A stretch of 64,000 nt of DNA from Gordonia sp. PDNC005 (GTDB lineage Bacteria > Actinomycetota > Actinomycetes > Mycobacteriales > Mycobacteriaceae): contig NZ_CP070351.1 in the NCBI RefSeq assembly GCF_016919385.1, positions 4,196,792 to 4,260,791 on the forward strand, in the 5' to 3' direction. The notes below the pieces were generated by a model. That model was not told the origin of the DNA and did not search any database. It saw only the letters and a list, made by a program, of their open reading frames with translations. How positions within the stretch are numbered: position 1 is the stretch's first letter; each line of letters starts with the position of its first letter. The position numbers and the translations under genes are program-made. This document shows positions 19,784-29,026 of this stretch, in pieces.

Positions 19784-20482
19784 TCAGTCGCCGGCTGCCA
19801 TCGCGGTGGCCCACAAGTCCATGCCGAGCGACGACAACCGCAGGGTCCGCCGTTCGATGCGCGGTCCGACCGGGCCCACGGACGACGACTTGATCGCCTT
19901 GAGCACCATGGTCTCGGCCGCCAGGACCTCGTAGTCGACCTTCAGATCCGGATCCTCCGGCCCCACTTCGAGTAGTCCGAGGTTGAGCAGGTTCGTGACG
20001 TACGCGGGGACCATCTCGGGTAGTGCGAGGTTCGCAGTACGGCCGATCAGCGCGGCATTCTCCAGCACCGGCGACCGTGAGGACGTCCGGCTGATCACGT
20101 TGATCAGCGGCGACACCGCGCCGTCGGACAGCGCGCCGACGATCCGCGCCTCGTCGGCGACGAGTTGATCGAGGATGCGGGTGAACAGCTCGAGTCTGCT
20201 GGCCGCCGTGCCCTGATTGAGGGCCTGGTCGAGCAGGCCGTTCATCCGCTCGTTGAGTCGCTGCGCAGGGGCCGGTTCGAGGGCGGCGCGCTGCGCTTCA
20301 GCCTTGACGGCCCGCTCTGCGGGGCCGTCGTCGGCGGCGGGCGAATCGGGGTCGATCGCGTCGAGCCCGGCTCTGGCGAGCGCCAGGAACTGCTCCTCGG
20401 TCCACTCGGCACAACTGAGCGCGGTCCGGGTGATGGACACAGCGGAGCCGAGCAGGGCTCGTGGGTCGAACAGGCTGCTCAT
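19784..20482 (-). CDS. Abi-alpha (DUF4393)-like protein
   Basis: A 232-residue soluble protein. The C-terminal half contains LINVISRTSSRSPVLENA, ALPEMVPAYVTNLLNLGL and LSSLGMDLW, resembling the Abi-alpha domain (PF14337). It predicts helices capped by hydrophobic strands and a Gln/Ala-rich middle. Some Abi-alpha proteins were named after phage abortive infection, but most are uncharacterised chromosomal proteins. It is immediately upstream of, and coupled to, the DUF445 gene, so the two probably act together, perhaps at the membrane. Family call moderate; role unknown. Confidence 0.6.
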   Translation of the reverse strand: MSSLFDPRALLGSAVSITRTALSCAEWTEEQFLALARAGLDAIDPDSPAADDGPAERAVKAEAQRAALEPAPAQRLNERMNGLLDQALNQGTAASRLELFTRILDQLVADEARIVGALSDGAVSPLINVISRTSSRSPVLENAALIGRTANLALPEMVPAYVTNLLNLGLLEVGPEDPDLKVDYEVLAAETMVLKAIKSSSVGPVGPRIERRTLRLSSLGMDLWATAMAAGD

Positions 20483-20603
20483 GGATCCCCTTTCGTACCG
20501 GTGACAGCTGTGCGCGGTCGCATCAGCGTACTAGTACGGGAGCGGGATACTGGTCAGTTCTCAGCGTCGAAGAGAGTTATATAACAATATTCATTGGTAC
20601 GGA

Positions 20604-21701
20604 TTAGCCTCGACTGACGATCTGCTCGGCAACGGCCCGCAGTGCGTCGGAGTCGGCGACTTCGAACGGAAGAGCAGGCACGCCGACGATCGGCACGCTG
20701 GGATGCGACGACGTGAAGCGTTGCAGCAGATGCAGTTCGCGTTTTGCGGTCGCCGCACGGTCGACATGCACCTGGAGCACTCCCCGGGTCAGCTCGTCGT
20801 CGACCGTCTCGAGTGCGGCAGCCGTCGCCGGGGTCGACAACGACGTCAGGTTCGGGTGCGTGCGGTTGGCGATGAGACCGGCTAGCGGCATCGTGTCCTT
20901 CGAGAGGCGGTCTACGAAGAACGACGCCTCACGCAGCGCGTCCGGCTCGGGCGCGGCGACCACCACGAACTGGGTGCCCGGCCGCTTCAACAGCTCGTAC
21001 GTGCGGGCGGCGCGTTCGGAGAATCCGCCGAACATCGAATCGAGGGACTGCACGAACATCGCGACGTCGCGCAGGATGTCGCCGCCGACGATCGTCGAGA
21101 TGCCGCGCATCGCCATGCTCATCGCACCGGTCACGACACGTCCGACGCCGCGCCCGCCGCCGACGAGCATCTTCATCAGGCGCCCGGAGAGGAACGAGCT
21201 CAACCGCTGCGGCGCGTCGAGGAAGTCCAGAGCGTTCCGCGACGGGGGAGTGTCGACGACGATGAGGTCCCATCGGTTCTCGTCCAGCAGTCGACCGAGC
21301 TTCTCCATCGCCATGTACTCCTGCGTCCCGGAGAACGACGACGCCACCGTCTGGTAGAACGCGTTGTTCATGATCGCTTCGGCACGGTCTGGGGTCGAGT
21401 GCTCTACCACCATGTCGTCGAAGGTGCGGCGCATGTCGAGCATCATCGCGTCCAACGTGCCCTTCGAGTCCGGCGACACCGGCACCGGCTGTGGTTCGTT
21501 GGTCAGTTCGCTCACGCCCAACGACTGCGCGAGTCGCCGCGCTGGGTCGATCGTGAGGACCGCGACTGTGCGGCCCTGCTCGGCGGCGTGCAGCGCCATC
21601 GCCGCAGCCGTCGTCGTCTTGCCGACGCCGCCCGATCCACAGCAGATCACAACACGGGTGGCCGGGTCGGCGAGGACCGCGCCCATCTTCAGGTCGGGCA
21701 T
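20604..21701 (-). CDS. ArsA/Get3-family ATPase, second of a pair (Rv3680-like)
   Basis: A 365-residue P-loop ATPase of the SIMIBI class. It has the deviant Walker A motif GSGGVGKTT (about residues 22-30), switch [14 protein letters not shown], and switch [17 protein letters not shown]. ArsA/Get3 proteins dimerise and use ATP to move or insert cargo. In mycobacteria this pair has been linked to envelope integrity and tolerance of small hydrophobic poisons rather than arsenic. No arsB or arsR is nearby. The ATG at 21701 overlaps the last base of the first ArsA gene, so the two are made together. Confidence 0.9.
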   Translation of the reverse strand: MPDLKMGAVLADPATRVVICCGSGGVGKTTTAAAMALHAAEQGRTVAVLTIDPARRLAQSLGVSELTNEPQPVPVSPDSKGTLDAMMLDMRRTFDDMVVEHSTPDRAEAIMNNAFYQTVASSFSGTQEYMAMEKLGRLLDENRWDLIVVDTPPSRNALDFLDAPQRLSSFLSGRLMKMLVGGGRGVGRVVTGAMSMAMRGISTIVGGDILRDVAMFVQSLDSMFGGFSERAARTYELLKRPGTQFVVVAAPEPDALREASFFVDRLSKDTMPLAGLIANRTHPNLTSLSTPATAAALETVDDELTRGVLQVHVDRAATAKRELHLLQRFTSSHPSVPIVGVPALPFEVADSDALRAVAEQIVSRG

Positions 21702-22702
21702 CAGACTCCCGCTTTCTTCAGGACGTCGGCCAGTTCGTAGAGGCCGCCGAGGTCGATGCCTTCTTCCACGGTCGGCAGTTCGATCTGGGGGACGTCGACG
21801 TCGTCGAGCTCGGACCGCGCGATGTGCTGTGCCTGCAGACGCGACGCGTACTGAATGGTCTCGGTGAGGAGCCCGGCGAGGTCTGCGTCGGCGAGGGTCA
21901 CGCCCGCGCCGGTGATCGACTCACGGATGCGGTCGGCGTCGACGGTGCCCTCGGCGATCTCGTCGAGCATCTCTTCGGGCAGATGTGCCGGCTCCACGCG
22001 GTTCACCAGGACCGACCCGACCGGGAGGCCCTTGCCGCGGAGTTCATCGATCGCCTCGACAGTCTCCTGGATCGGCATGGCTTCGAGGAGTGTGCAGAGG
22101 TGGACGGCGGTGTCGGCCGAGTGAAGCAGTCGCACGACGCCGTCGCTCTGATTGCGAATCGGACCGGTCTTCGCGAGATCGGCCATCGCCGACGTCACGT
22201 CGAGGAAGTTGCCGATACGGCCGGTCGGAGGGGAGTCGACCACGATCGAGTCGTAGAGGCGATGGCCCTTCTTGTCGACGGCGATCACCCGTTCCTTGAT
22301 CTTTCCGGTGATCACGACGTCCCGCAGGCCGGGCGCCACGGTGGTCACGAAGTCGATTGCTCCGACCCGCTTGATCGCACGCCCCGCGAAGCCGAGGTTG
22401 TAGAACATGTCGAGGTACTCCAGCAGCGCGTACTCGATCTCCAGCGCGAGCCCCCACACCGAGCCGCCGCCCTCCAGCGACGCGACTTGGGTGTCGACGG
22501 GGGGCAGGGGAGCACTGTCGAAGAGTTGGGCGATGCCCTGACGTTCCTCGCACTCCACGAGCAGCACGCGCTGCCCCTTGGCGGCCAATGCCAACGCCAA
22601 TGCCGCGGCGACAGTCGTCTTGCCGGTTCCACCCTTGCCGGACACGAAATGCAGCCTGGCGTCGCGTGCCGCGGGCGGCCACGCCGTTCCGGCGTCCGTC
22701 AT
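21701..22702 (-). CDS. ArsA/Get3-family ATPase, first of a pair (Rv3679-like)
   Basis: About 333 residues with the deviant Walker A motif [10 protein letters not shown] (about 22-31), [12 protein letters not shown] as switch I and [15 protein letters not shown] as switch II. It pairs with the downstream ATPase, probably as a heterodimer. Start choice is uncertain: ATG 22702, or GTG 22726, which adds eight residues; a GATAAGGTGA element only a few bases upstream suggests a very short or absent leader. The divergent DUF4177 gene has a copy of the same element in the opposite direction. Confidence 0.88.
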   Translation of the reverse strand: MTDAGTAWPPAARDARLHFVSGKGGTGKTTVAAALALALAAKGQRVLLVECEERQGIAQLFDSAPLPPVDTQVASLEGGGSVWGLALEIEYALLEYLDMFYNLGFAGRAIKRVGAIDFVTTVAPGLRDVVITGKIKERVIAVDKKGHRLYDSIVVDSPPTGRIGNFLDVTSAMADLAKTGPIRNQSDGVVRLLHSADTAVHLCTLLEAMPIQETVEAIDELRGKGLPVGSVLVNRVEPAHLPEEMLDEIAEGTVDADRIRESITGAGVTLADADLAGLLTETIQYASRLQAQHIARSELDDVDVPQIELPTVEEGIDLGGLYELADVLKKAGV

Positions 22703-22726
22703 CTGATTCTCGACCACGAGGTTCAC

Positions 22727-22776
22727 CTTATCGACCGCGGCAACAGAGGCGTTCGCTAACCGATAAGGTGAGCGTC
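22727..22776. promoter_or_regulatory. short divergent promoter region with mirrored GATAAGGTGA elements
   Basis: Only 50-75 bp separate the leftward ArsA pair from the rightward DUF4177-RidA-hydrolase genes. CGATAAGGTGA occurs on each strand close to each start, at about 22762-22772 and, inverted, at about 22726-22736. The TAAGGT part could serve as -10, giving leaderless or near-leaderless messages in both directions. Confidence 0.4.
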
Positions 22777-22941
22777 ATGAGCGCACCTACCGCCTGGGAA
22801 TACGTCACCGTTCCGCTGCTGACACACGCGACGAAGCAGATCCTCGATCAGTGGGGAGCAGACGGATGGGAACTGGTCAGCGTCCTGCCCGGCCCCACCG
22901 GTGAACAGCACGTCGCCTACTTGAAGCGTCCGAAGGGCTGA
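22777..22941 (+). CDS. DUF4177-like small protein (Rv3678A-like)
   Basis: A 54-residue protein beginning MSAPTAWEYVTVPLL and containing QWGADGWELVSV, the DUF4177 hallmark (W-E-Y at the first strand, G-x-D-G-W-E-L-V after the helix). Family members fold as small alpha/beta units of unknown role. It lies 5 bp before the RidA gene in the same operon, the order also found in M. tuberculosis. Confidence 0.8.
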   Translation: MSAPTAWEYVTVPLLTHATKQILDQWGADGWELVSVLPGPTGEQHVAYLKRPKG

Positions 22942-22946
22942 GTGTC

Positions 22947-23417
22947 ATGGGACAGTGGTCGGATCGTCTCGCCGAACTCGGCATCACCCTGCCCGCCGTG
23001 GTCGCGCCGGTCGGCAGCTACACCCCGGCACTGCGTGTCGGCGACTTCGTCTACACGTCGGGTCAGCTGCCCGTCGTCGACGGCAAGCTCGACGTCGTCG
23101 GCAAGGTGTCCGAAGGCGCCGAGGGAGTGGTTCGTCCGAACCAGGCCAACGCCGCAGCGCGTCAGTGCGCCCTCAACGCTCTGGCCGCCGTCGATTCGGT
23201 GGCAGGTCTCGACAACATCGTCCGCGTGGTGAAACTGGTCGGCTTCGTCGCCTCGGCGAACGGCTTCACCGGTCAGCCCGGCGTGATCAACGGCGCATCC
23301 GACCTGATCGGTGAGATCTTCGGCGATGCAGGTGTCCACGCCCGCTCGGCCGTCGGCGTCGCGGAACTTCCGCTCGGCGCTCCGGTCGAGGTGGAACTGA
23401 TCGTCCAGGTGCGCTGA
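22947..23417 (+). CDS. RidA (YjgF/YER057c/UK114) family protein
   Basis: A 156-residue RidA-fold protein; members form trimers and many deaminate reactive enamine/imine intermediates. The family marks are YTSGQLPVVDG (about 31-41), NALAAVDSVAGLDNIVRVVKLVGFVAS in the central helix-strand, and VGVAELPLGAPVEVELI at the C-terminus. The deaminase Arg seen in canonical RidA (R-S-C-V/A) is not obvious in the VHARSAVGVAELP context, where R is present but Cys is absent, so activity may differ. Second gene of the operon with the DUF4177 and metallo-hydrolase genes. Confidence 0.88.
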   Translation: MGQWSDRLAELGITLPAVVAPVGSYTPALRVGDFVYTSGQLPVVDGKLDVVGKVSEGAEGVVRPNQANAAARQCALNALAAVDSVAGLDNIVRVVKLVGFVASANGFTGQPGVINGASDLIGEIFGDAGVHARSAVGVAELPLGAPVEVELIVQVR

Positions 23418-23422
23418 TCTCC

Positions 23423-24241
23423 ATGACCGACGTGAACACTCCGGTGCACCCCGCCTACGAGACGGTCCGTGAAGTGACGCCGTTCGCGTCGGTCGTGCTG
23501 TGCCACAACCCCGGGCTGATGGAGCTCGACGGCACGAACACCTGGGTTCTGCGTGCACCCGGATCGTCGACGGCAGTCGTCGTCGATCCGGGCCCGAAGA
23601 AGCACCGCAAGCACCTCGAGACGGTGCTCGGCGTCGCCGGTGAGGTGGAGCTGACGCTGTTCACGCATCGTCATCATGATCATGTGGGTGCGTTGAAGCG
23701 TTTCCGCACCATGTCCGGAGCGCCGAGCCGGGCGTACTCGGACGAGTTCTCGAAGGGCGCCTCGCGTCTCAAAGACCGCGAGGTGATCGAGGCCGCGGGT
23801 CTTCGGATCACTGTGATCCACACTCCCGGGCACACCGCGGATTCGACGAGCTTCCTGATCGAGCACAACGGCCAGAAGGCGATCGTCACTGGCGACACCG
23901 TCCTCGGCAGTGGCACCACGGTCCTCGACCCGCGGGACGGCACCCTCGCGGACTACTTCAACTCGCTCAATCGCCTGATCGTCGAGGCGTCCGATGCCGT
24001 GATGCTGCCCGGCCACGGCCCCGACCACGCCGAACTGGGGCCGGTCGCCAGGTTCTACAAACAGCACCGTGAAGAACGTCTCGACCAGATCCGCGGTGCC
24101 CTCGACGCTCTCGATGTCTCCGCGCACGACGCGAAGCCGATGAAGATCGTCAAGAAGGTTTACGCCGACGTCGACAAGAAACTGTGGCCCGCCGCTCGCA
24201 TGTCGGTGAAGACCCAGCTGGAGTACCTCCGCACGCTCTGA
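23423..24241 (+). CDS. metallo-beta-lactamase-fold hydrolase (Rv3677c-like)
   Basis: A 272-residue metallo-hydrolase. It carries the HxHxDH metal motif as HRHHDHVG (about residue 78), then HTPGHTADS, the GDTVLG aspartate and LPGHGPDHAE for further metal ligands. The C-terminal helical extension with KIVKKVYADVDKKLWPAA is the LACTB2-like winged-helix tail of nuclease- or thioesterase-like members. The substrate is unknown. It ends an operon of three genes and is followed by a terminator that also serves crp from the other side. Confidence 0.9.
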   Translation: MTDVNTPVHPAYETVREVTPFASVVLCHNPGLMELDGTNTWVLRAPGSSTAVVVDPGPKKHRKHLETVLGVAGEVELTLFTHRHHDHVGALKRFRTMSGAPSRAYSDEFSKGASRLKDREVIEAAGLRITVIHTPGHTADSTSFLIEHNGQKAIVTGDTVLGSGTTVLDPRDGTLADYFNSLNRLIVEASDAVMLPGHGPDHAELGPVARFYKQHREERLDQIRGALDALDVSAHDAKPMKIVKKVYADVDKKLWPAARMSVKTQLEYLRTL

Positions 24242-24245
24242 CTTT

Positions 24246-24341
24246 CGGAGCGAGTCGAAAGGTCTATCGAACACTACGAAGCCCGGCACCCCGCACGGAT
24301 GACGTGGGGGAGCCGGGCTTCAGGCCTTTCGACTCGCTCCG
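24246..24341. repeat. inverted repeat GGAGCGAGTCGAAAGG enclosing a terminator
   Basis: A perfect 16-bp inverted repeat (24247-24262 and about 24324-24339) brackets the hairpin at 24278-24321. The right arm continues as CTCCGCTCGCTCA. Related TTGAGCG...GTCGAAA sequences occur at 34560-34577 and 38635-38665, each just after a gene end, so this looks like a dispersed intergenic element. Confidence 0.5.
24278..24321. terminator. bidirectional terminator between the metallo-hydrolase and crp
   Basis: GAAGCCCGGC and GCCGGGCTTC arms with a 24-base loop, placed between two convergent genes. Confidence 0.75.
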
Positions 24342-24383
24342 CTCGCTCAAGGAGCAGTAGGGGAGCGGCCGGGCGTCGTTCGA

Positions 24384-25058
24384 CTAGCGTGCGCGGCGTG
24401 CGAGGCGCTCGGAGTCGGCGATGAGCACGCTCTTGCCTTCGAGGCGGAGCCAACCGCGCTGCGCGAAGTCGGCGAGAGCCTTGTTCACAGTCTCGCGAGA
24501 TGCGCCGACGAGCTGAGCGATCTCCTCCTGCGTCAGGTCGTGCGTCACGCGAAGGGCGCCGCCCTCCTGGGTGCCGAAACGCTGAGCGAGCTGCAGGAGC
24601 TGCTTCGCGACACGACCGGGGACGTCGGTGAAGATGAGGTCCGCGAGGTTGTTGTTGGTACGACGCAGGCGGCGTGCCAGGACGCGGAGCAGCTGCTCCG
24701 CGATCTCCGGGCGGTCCTTGATCCACTTGCGGAGCGCGTCGCGGTCCATGGAGACGGCGCGGACCTCGGTGACGGTGGTCGCCGACGACGTGCGGGGACC
24801 GGGGTCGAAGATCGACAGCTCGCCGAACATGTCCGACGGCCCCATGATCGTCAGCAGGTTCTCGCGGCCGTCAGGCGATCGACGTCCGAGCTTCACCTTT
24901 CCGCTGAGGATGATGTACAGCCGATCTCCCGGTTCCCCCTCGTGGAAGATCACATGGCCGCGAGGGAACTCGACCGGCTGCAACTCCTTGGAGAGTGCAG
25001 CAACGGCTGTGGGCTCGACCCCCTGGAAAATACCTGCCCTGGCGAGTATCTCTTCCAC
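24384..25058 (-). CDS. crp: cAMP receptor protein Crp/Fnr family (Rv3676/GlxR orthologue)
   Basis: A 224-residue global regulator. The N-terminal cyclic-nucleotide domain has the phosphate-binding cassette [16 protein letters not shown] (about 80-95), with the Arg and Ser/Thr residues that contact cAMP. The long dimerisation helix runs about 110-135. The C-terminal winged HTH has [18 protein letters not shown] as its recognition part. Position between the metallo-hydrolase and nth matches M. tuberculosis Rv3676. An adenylate cyclase elsewhere in the window (51.5-53.0 kb) could supply the ligand. Confidence 0.95.
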   Translation of the reverse strand: MEEILARAGIFQGVEPTAVAALSKELQPVEFPRGHVIFHEGEPGDRLYIILSGKVKLGRRSPDGRENLLTIMGPSDMFGELSIFDPGPRTSSATTVTEVRAVSMDRDALRKWIKDRPEIAEQLLRVLARRLRRTNNNLADLIFTDVPGRVAKQLLQLAQRFGTQEGGALRVTHDLTQEEIAQLVGASRETVNKALADFAQRGWLRLEGKSVLIADSERLARRAR

Positions 25059-25192
25059 CTAAGAACCTCTCTTGTTCCGAACGTGCGCTCGAATTTCAAC
25101 ACTACGGTGAAAATCATAGTTGTTGAATTGATCACGCGTGTACGAGGCATTCACACGAGGGTGAAATGTCCGAAAACCGCGCGCTTTTGTGG

Positions 25193-25462
25193 TCAGCTGG
25201 CGCGCGTTCGTGCGTCAGATTCGGCCGGGAGTACCGGTTCTCCGCCCAGATCGTTGCTGCGACGCTGCCGCAGTTCGTCGAGTGCGGCGGGCAGTCCGTC
25301 CTTCGCAAGGTTGCCGACGTCGGTCTCGTCCGCGGTCTCCAGAAACTCCTCGACGTGGGCGCGTCCGACGGAAAGTCGGTCGAGTCCGGTCTGAACTCGC
25401 TCCATCGCCAGTGCGAAGAACATCAGCACCGGAGGGAACAGGAGAGCTGCCAAACCTTGCAT
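25193..25462 (-). CDS. small single-helix membrane protein (Rv3675-like)
   Basis: An 89-residue protein starting with a hydrophobic helix ([21 protein letters not shown], residues 3-23 approximately), followed by a charged helical tail. It lies between crp and nth on the crp strand, the place where M. tuberculosis has the small membrane protein Rv3675. Function unknown. Readings on the opposite strand are low-complexity, Arg-rich shadows. Confidence 0.65.
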   Translation of the reverse strand: MQGLAALLFPPVLMFFALAMERVQTGLDRLSVGRAHVEEFLETADETDVGNLAKDGLPAALDELRQRRSNDLGGEPVLPAESDARTRAS

Positions 25463-25572
25463 GCAGGCCAGTCAACACGAACCTGCGGCGCGCTGGGAAA
25501 CCAGAACGGCGGTCGTCACCGAGTTGTTACCGCATCGTCGCATCAGCGGTGCGGCCGCTAACCTGGGTTGTT

Positions 25573-26313
25573 GTGAGCAGACGTAAGCCGGAGACCCCGC
25601 TGGGCCTGGTCCGACGAGCACGTCGGATGAACAGGACTCTGCAGGAGGCGTTTCCGCACGTGTACTGCGAACTCGACTTCACCACTCCGCTGGAGCTGTC
25701 CGTGGCGACGATCCTGTCGGCGCAGTGCACAGACGTCCGCGTCAATCAGGTGACGCCCGCACTCTTCCGTCGATATCCGGATGCGTTCTCGTATGCGAGC
25801 GCCGACCGGACGGAGTTGGAGGAGATGATCCGCTCGACAGGCTTCTACCGGAACAAGGCCAACTCGATCATCGGCCTCGGTCAGGCGCTCGTCGACAGGT
25901 TCGACGGTGAGGTGCCGGGCACTCTGAAAGAACTCGTCACACTCCCCGGATTCGGACGGAAGACGGCGAACGTGGTGCTCGGCAACGCGTTCGGCGTACC
26001 CGGCATCACCGTCGACACTCACTTCGGTCGTCTCGTCCGGCGGTGGGACTGGACTCAGGAGACCGATCCGGTGAAGGTCGAGAAGGTCGTCGGAGAGCTG
26101 ATCCCGCGCAAGGAGTGGACTGACCTGTCGCACCGCATCATCTTCCACGGTCGGCGCGTCTGCCACGCCAGGACTCCGGCGTGCGGCGTCTGTCTGCTCG
26201 CGAAGGACTGCCCGTCGTACGGTGAGGGACAGGTCGATCCGGTCAAGGCCGCGGCCCTCGTGAAGGGCCCGGAGACCGACCATCTCCTTGCATTGGCGGG
26301 AATCACCGAATGA
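25573..26313 (+). CDS. nth: endonuclease III (DNA glycosylase/AP lyase)
   Basis: Removes oxidised pyrimidines and nicks the abasic site. The 246-residue protein has the HhH-GPD fold: [18 protein letters not shown] contains the hairpin and catalytic Lys, and VDTHFGRL the catalytic Asp. The C-terminal 4Fe-4S ligands are C-x6-C-x2-C-x5-C in the [17 protein letters not shown] stretch. I chose GTG 25573, which gives the usual length; the open frame extends upstream only through non-homologous sequence. The stop overlaps the next gene's ATG (ATGA), and four genes through marP run nearly without gaps. Confidence 0.95.
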   Translation: MSRRKPETPLGLVRRARRMNRTLQEAFPHVYCELDFTTPLELSVATILSAQCTDVRVNQVTPALFRRYPDAFSYASADRTELEEMIRSTGFYRNKANSIIGLGQALVDRFDGEVPGTLKELVTLPGFGRKTANVVLGNAFGVPGITVDTHFGRLVRRWDWTQETDPVKVEKVVGELIPRKEWTDLSHRIIFHGRRVCHARTPACGVCLLAKDCPSYGEGQVDPVKAAALVKGPETDHLLALAGITE

Positions 26314-27011
26314 GCACGATGGACACCCTGAAGAAGACGTTCGCGCTGCCCGGAATGCGGGCGATGATCGCGTTCGTCATCGTGACGATCGCACTGGTCG
26401 TCGCCCTGTGGCCGCGGGGTGCCGACGAACCGGCGACGCCCGCCGCGCCGAGCAGCCCGCCGTCCGGCATCACCGACCAGACGGTGGCGCAGAGCGAGAT
26501 CGACACCGCTCGCCGGGACGCGGCGCTGAACCCGTGCCCGGCAGGCAGCGGCGCCGCCTCGACCGGCCCACTGGCAGGCGTGACTGCGCCGTGCATGGGA
26601 GACGGCTCGACGATTGATGTCGGCGCCGCGACGGCCGGAAAGCCGTTGGTCATCAACATGTGGGCGGTGTGGTGCCTGCCCTGCCGACGAGAGCTTCCCC
26701 TGTTCGACCGACTGTCGGCGACCTCGGATGACAAGCTGAACGTGCTCGCAGTGCACGCACGCGAGGGCGGAGACAAGCCGTACTTCGTTCTCAAGTTCCT
26801 TCAAGAGGTCGGAGTCCACTTGCCGGTCGTCACTGATCCTCAAGGTTCGATCGCGCAGGCTGTGAAGGCGCCACGCGTTTTCCCGTCGACGGTGTTCATT
26901 CGTGCGGACGGATCTGTGGCGGCGGTGTTGCCGCGTGTGTTCGAGACTTACGAGGACCTGACCGGGGCCGTCCGCGAGCAGTTGGGCGTCGACCTGGGGG
27001 CTGCTTCGTGA
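26310..27011 (+). CDS. TlpA/ResA-like membrane-anchored thioredoxin (Rv3673c-like)
   Basis: A 233-residue extracytoplasmic thioredoxin-fold protein. A signal anchor at about 15-37 is followed by a Pro/Ala-rich linker. The thioredoxin domain has [15 protein letters not shown] (CxxC = CLPC, near residue 124) and the cis-Pro region [11 protein letters not shown]. Such proteins reduce disulfides outside the membrane, for example for cytochrome maturation or envelope proteins. An extra Cys pair (NPCPAGSG ... APCMGDG) sits before the domain. Translationally coupled at both ends. Confidence 0.9.
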   Translation: MSTMDTLKKTFALPGMRAMIAFVIVTIALVVALWPRGADEPATPAAPSSPPSGITDQTVAQSEIDTARRDAALNPCPAGSGAASTGPLAGVTAPCMGDGSTIDVGAATAGKPLVINMWAVWCLPCRRELPLFDRLSATSDDKLNVLAVHAREGGDKPYFVLKFLQEVGVHLPVVTDPQGSIAQAVKAPRVFPSTVFIRADGSVAAVLPRVFETYEDLTGAVREQLGVDLGAAS

Positions 27012-27808
27012 GCCGCCGAGGACCCGATTACACACCCGGCCCTCTGGTCGACCGCGCCGCGGTTCCCGAGTGGATGCGCGCAGTCACCGACGATGTGAGT
27101 GCCGTCAATGAGTCGGTCCTCAACCGTGGCGGCGACCGCTCGAAGTGGGTGGCCGCGCTCCGCAGTTCGCGCGCGGCATCGGTGCTCGTGCTGTTCGGGG
27201 GTGCGTTCGAGGCCGCCGCAGACCATCCCGGCGGTGTGCCCGCCGACGCCGACGTCCTGCTGACCGAACGGGCGGCGACGCTGCGCACCCACAGCGGTCA
27301 GATCGCGTTCCCCGGCGGCAGCCGTGACCCCGGGGACGATTTCCCGGTCGGCACGGCACTGCGCGAAGCCTACGAGGAGACCGGACTGATCCCTCAGGGG
27401 GTCGACGTTCTCGCGTCGTTGCCGACGTTTCCCGTGCCGTCCGGGTTCGAAGTGACGCCGGTGCTCGCGCACTGGTCGTCGCCGACGGCGGTCCGCGTGG
27501 TGGACGAGGGTGAGACGGCGCGCGTCACGCGGGTCAACCTCCGTGAACTGCTCAAGCCGGAGAACCGTTTCCAGGTGAGTCGGTCGTTCATGGGCGGCAA
27601 CGTGTACCGCGGCCCCGCCTTTCTGCTCGACGGCATGCTCGTGTGGGGCTTCACCGGTGGGATCATCGCAGCGATCGCCGAAGCCGCGGGCTGGGAAGTG
27701 CCCTGGGACAAGAACGATGTGCGGCCGCTCGAGAAGATGATCGCCGCGACGGGCAACCGCCAGGAGTCGGGATTCGCCACCGCCGACGTCCCGGAGTCGC
27801 CGCAGTGA
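27008..27808 (+). CDS. Nudix hydrolase, CoA-pyrophosphatase type (Rv3672c-like)
   Basis: A 266-residue Nudix enzyme. The Nudix box runs through FPGGSRDPGDDFPVGTALRE to AYEETGL, with REAYEETG carrying the metal-binding glutamates. The preceding LLTERAATLRTHSGQIAFPGG stretch is the CoA-specific signature (L-L-T-x-R-x3-L-x3-x-G-Q-x-x-F-P-G-G), so hydrolysis of CoA or acyl-CoA to phosphopantetheine derivatives is likely. GTG 27008 overlaps the thioredoxin-like stop. Coupled to marP by a GTGA overlap. Confidence 0.9.
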   Translation: MSRRGPDYTPGPLVDRAAVPEWMRAVTDDVSAVNESVLNRGGDRSKWVAALRSSRAASVLVLFGGAFEAAADHPGGVPADADVLLTERAATLRTHSGQIAFPGGSRDPGDDFPVGTALREAYEETGLIPQGVDVLASLPTFPVPSGFEVTPVLAHWSSPTAVRVVDEGETARVTRVNLRELLKPENRFQVSRSFMGGNVYRGPAFLLDGMLVWGFTGGIIAAIAEAAGWEVPWDKNDVRPLEKMIAATGNRQESGFATADVPESPQ

Positions 27809-29010
27809 CCGGGTCCGTCTGGGTGGACCTCATCATCGTCGCGATTGCGCTCCTGGCAGCGTTCAGCGGATACCGCCAGGGAGCGGCGGCGTCGGCCCTC
27901 GCGTTCGCAGGCGTCCTGATCGGCGCGGTCGCCGGTGTGCTCCTCGCGCCGCTGGTGATCAAACAGTTCGACGACGGTCGGCTGCGTCTCGCGGTCGGGG
28001 TCCTGTTGATCATCGGGCTCATCGTGGTGGGCGAGCTGTCGGGGATGGTGCTCGGCCGGGCCGCCCGCAGCAGCATCCACTCACCGACACTCCGGCGCGT
28101 AGACAGCGGCGTCGGGTCGGTGCTGCAGGTTGTCGCGATCCTGGTGGCCGCGTGGCTGCTGTCGTTCCCGTTGCGGGGCGCCGATCAGCCGCGTATCTCG
28201 CAGGCGGTCGACGACTCACGCATCGTGCAAGCCGTCGACGACGTCGCGCCGCAGTGGATGCGGAACGTTCCAGACGAACTGACCGAGCTGATCGACTCCT
28301 CCGGCATCAAGGAGGTCATCGGTCCCTTCGGCGCGACGAAGGTCTCCAACGTCGACGAGCCGGACCGGCAACTCGCCGAACTCCCGATCGTCCGGCAGGT
28401 GCGGCCGAGCGTCATCAAGATCACCGGCGTCGCGCGGAGCTGCGGACAGTCGTTGGAGGGCAGTGGGTTCGTCGTCGGACCGAACCGGATCATGACCAAT
28501 GCGCACGTCGTCGCCGGCACCGACGAAGTATCCGTCGAGACGGCCCGCGGTCGGCATCTCGACGCGACCGTCGTCTGGTTCAACTACCGGACCGACGTCG
28601 CGATCCTGGACGTCCCGAACCTGCGTGCCCCGTCGCTCGATTTCGCGGCGGATCAGGCGTCGACGTCCGACGACGCGATCGTGCTCGGCTTCCCCGAGAA
28701 CGGTCCGTACACGATCACCCCGGTCCGCATCCGGAACGTGGTGAACCTCAACGGCCCGGACATCTATCAGAGCCCCAAGCCGGTACAGCGTGAGGTGTAC
28801 ACGATGCGTGGCCTCATCCGCTCCGGAAACTCGGGCGGCCCGATGATCACCGAGGACGGCAAGGTGCTCGGCCTCGTGTTCGGCGCCTCGCAGGACCCCG
28901 CGGACGACACGGGATTCGCCCTCACCGCATCTCAGGTGCAGCAAGATCTCGCGGCTGCGAGCGGCCGGACCTCCGCCGTCAGCACTCAGAAGTGCGTGAC
29001 CGCGAAGTAG
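27805..29010 (+). CDS. marP: membrane serine protease MarP (Rv3671c-like)
   Basis: A 401-residue protease. The first about 125 residues form four transmembrane helices of the CvpA type. The periplasmic chymotrypsin-like domain has His234 (NAHVV), Asp264 (RTDVAIL) and Ser343 (GNSGGP) as triad. Cys residues in ARSCGQ and near the C-terminus (QKCVTAK) may form the regulatory disulfide known in M. tuberculosis MarP, which is needed for survival at low pH and under oxidative stress. GTG 27805 overlaps the Nudix stop. Convergent with the hydrolase gene, with only 16 bp between stops. Confidence 0.95.
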   Translation: MTGSVWVDLIIVAIALLAAFSGYRQGAAASALAFAGVLIGAVAGVLLAPLVIKQFDDGRLRLAVGVLLIIGLIVVGELSGMVLGRAARSSIHSPTLRRVDSGVGSVLQVVAILVAAWLLSFPLRGADQPRISQAVDDSRIVQAVDDVAPQWMRNVPDELTELIDSSGIKEVIGPFGATKVSNVDEPDRQLAELPIVRQVRPSVIKITGVARSCGQSLEGSGFVVGPNRIMTNAHVVAGTDEVSVETARGRHLDATVVWFNYRTDVAILDVPNLRAPSLDFAADQASTSDDAIVLGFPENGPYTITPVRIRNVVNLNGPDIYQSPKPVQREVYTMRGLIRSGNSGGPMITEDGKVLGLVFGASQDPADDTGFALTASQVQQDLAAASGRTSAVSTQKCVTAK

Positions 29011-29026
29011 CTTTCTGCGAGTGGCT

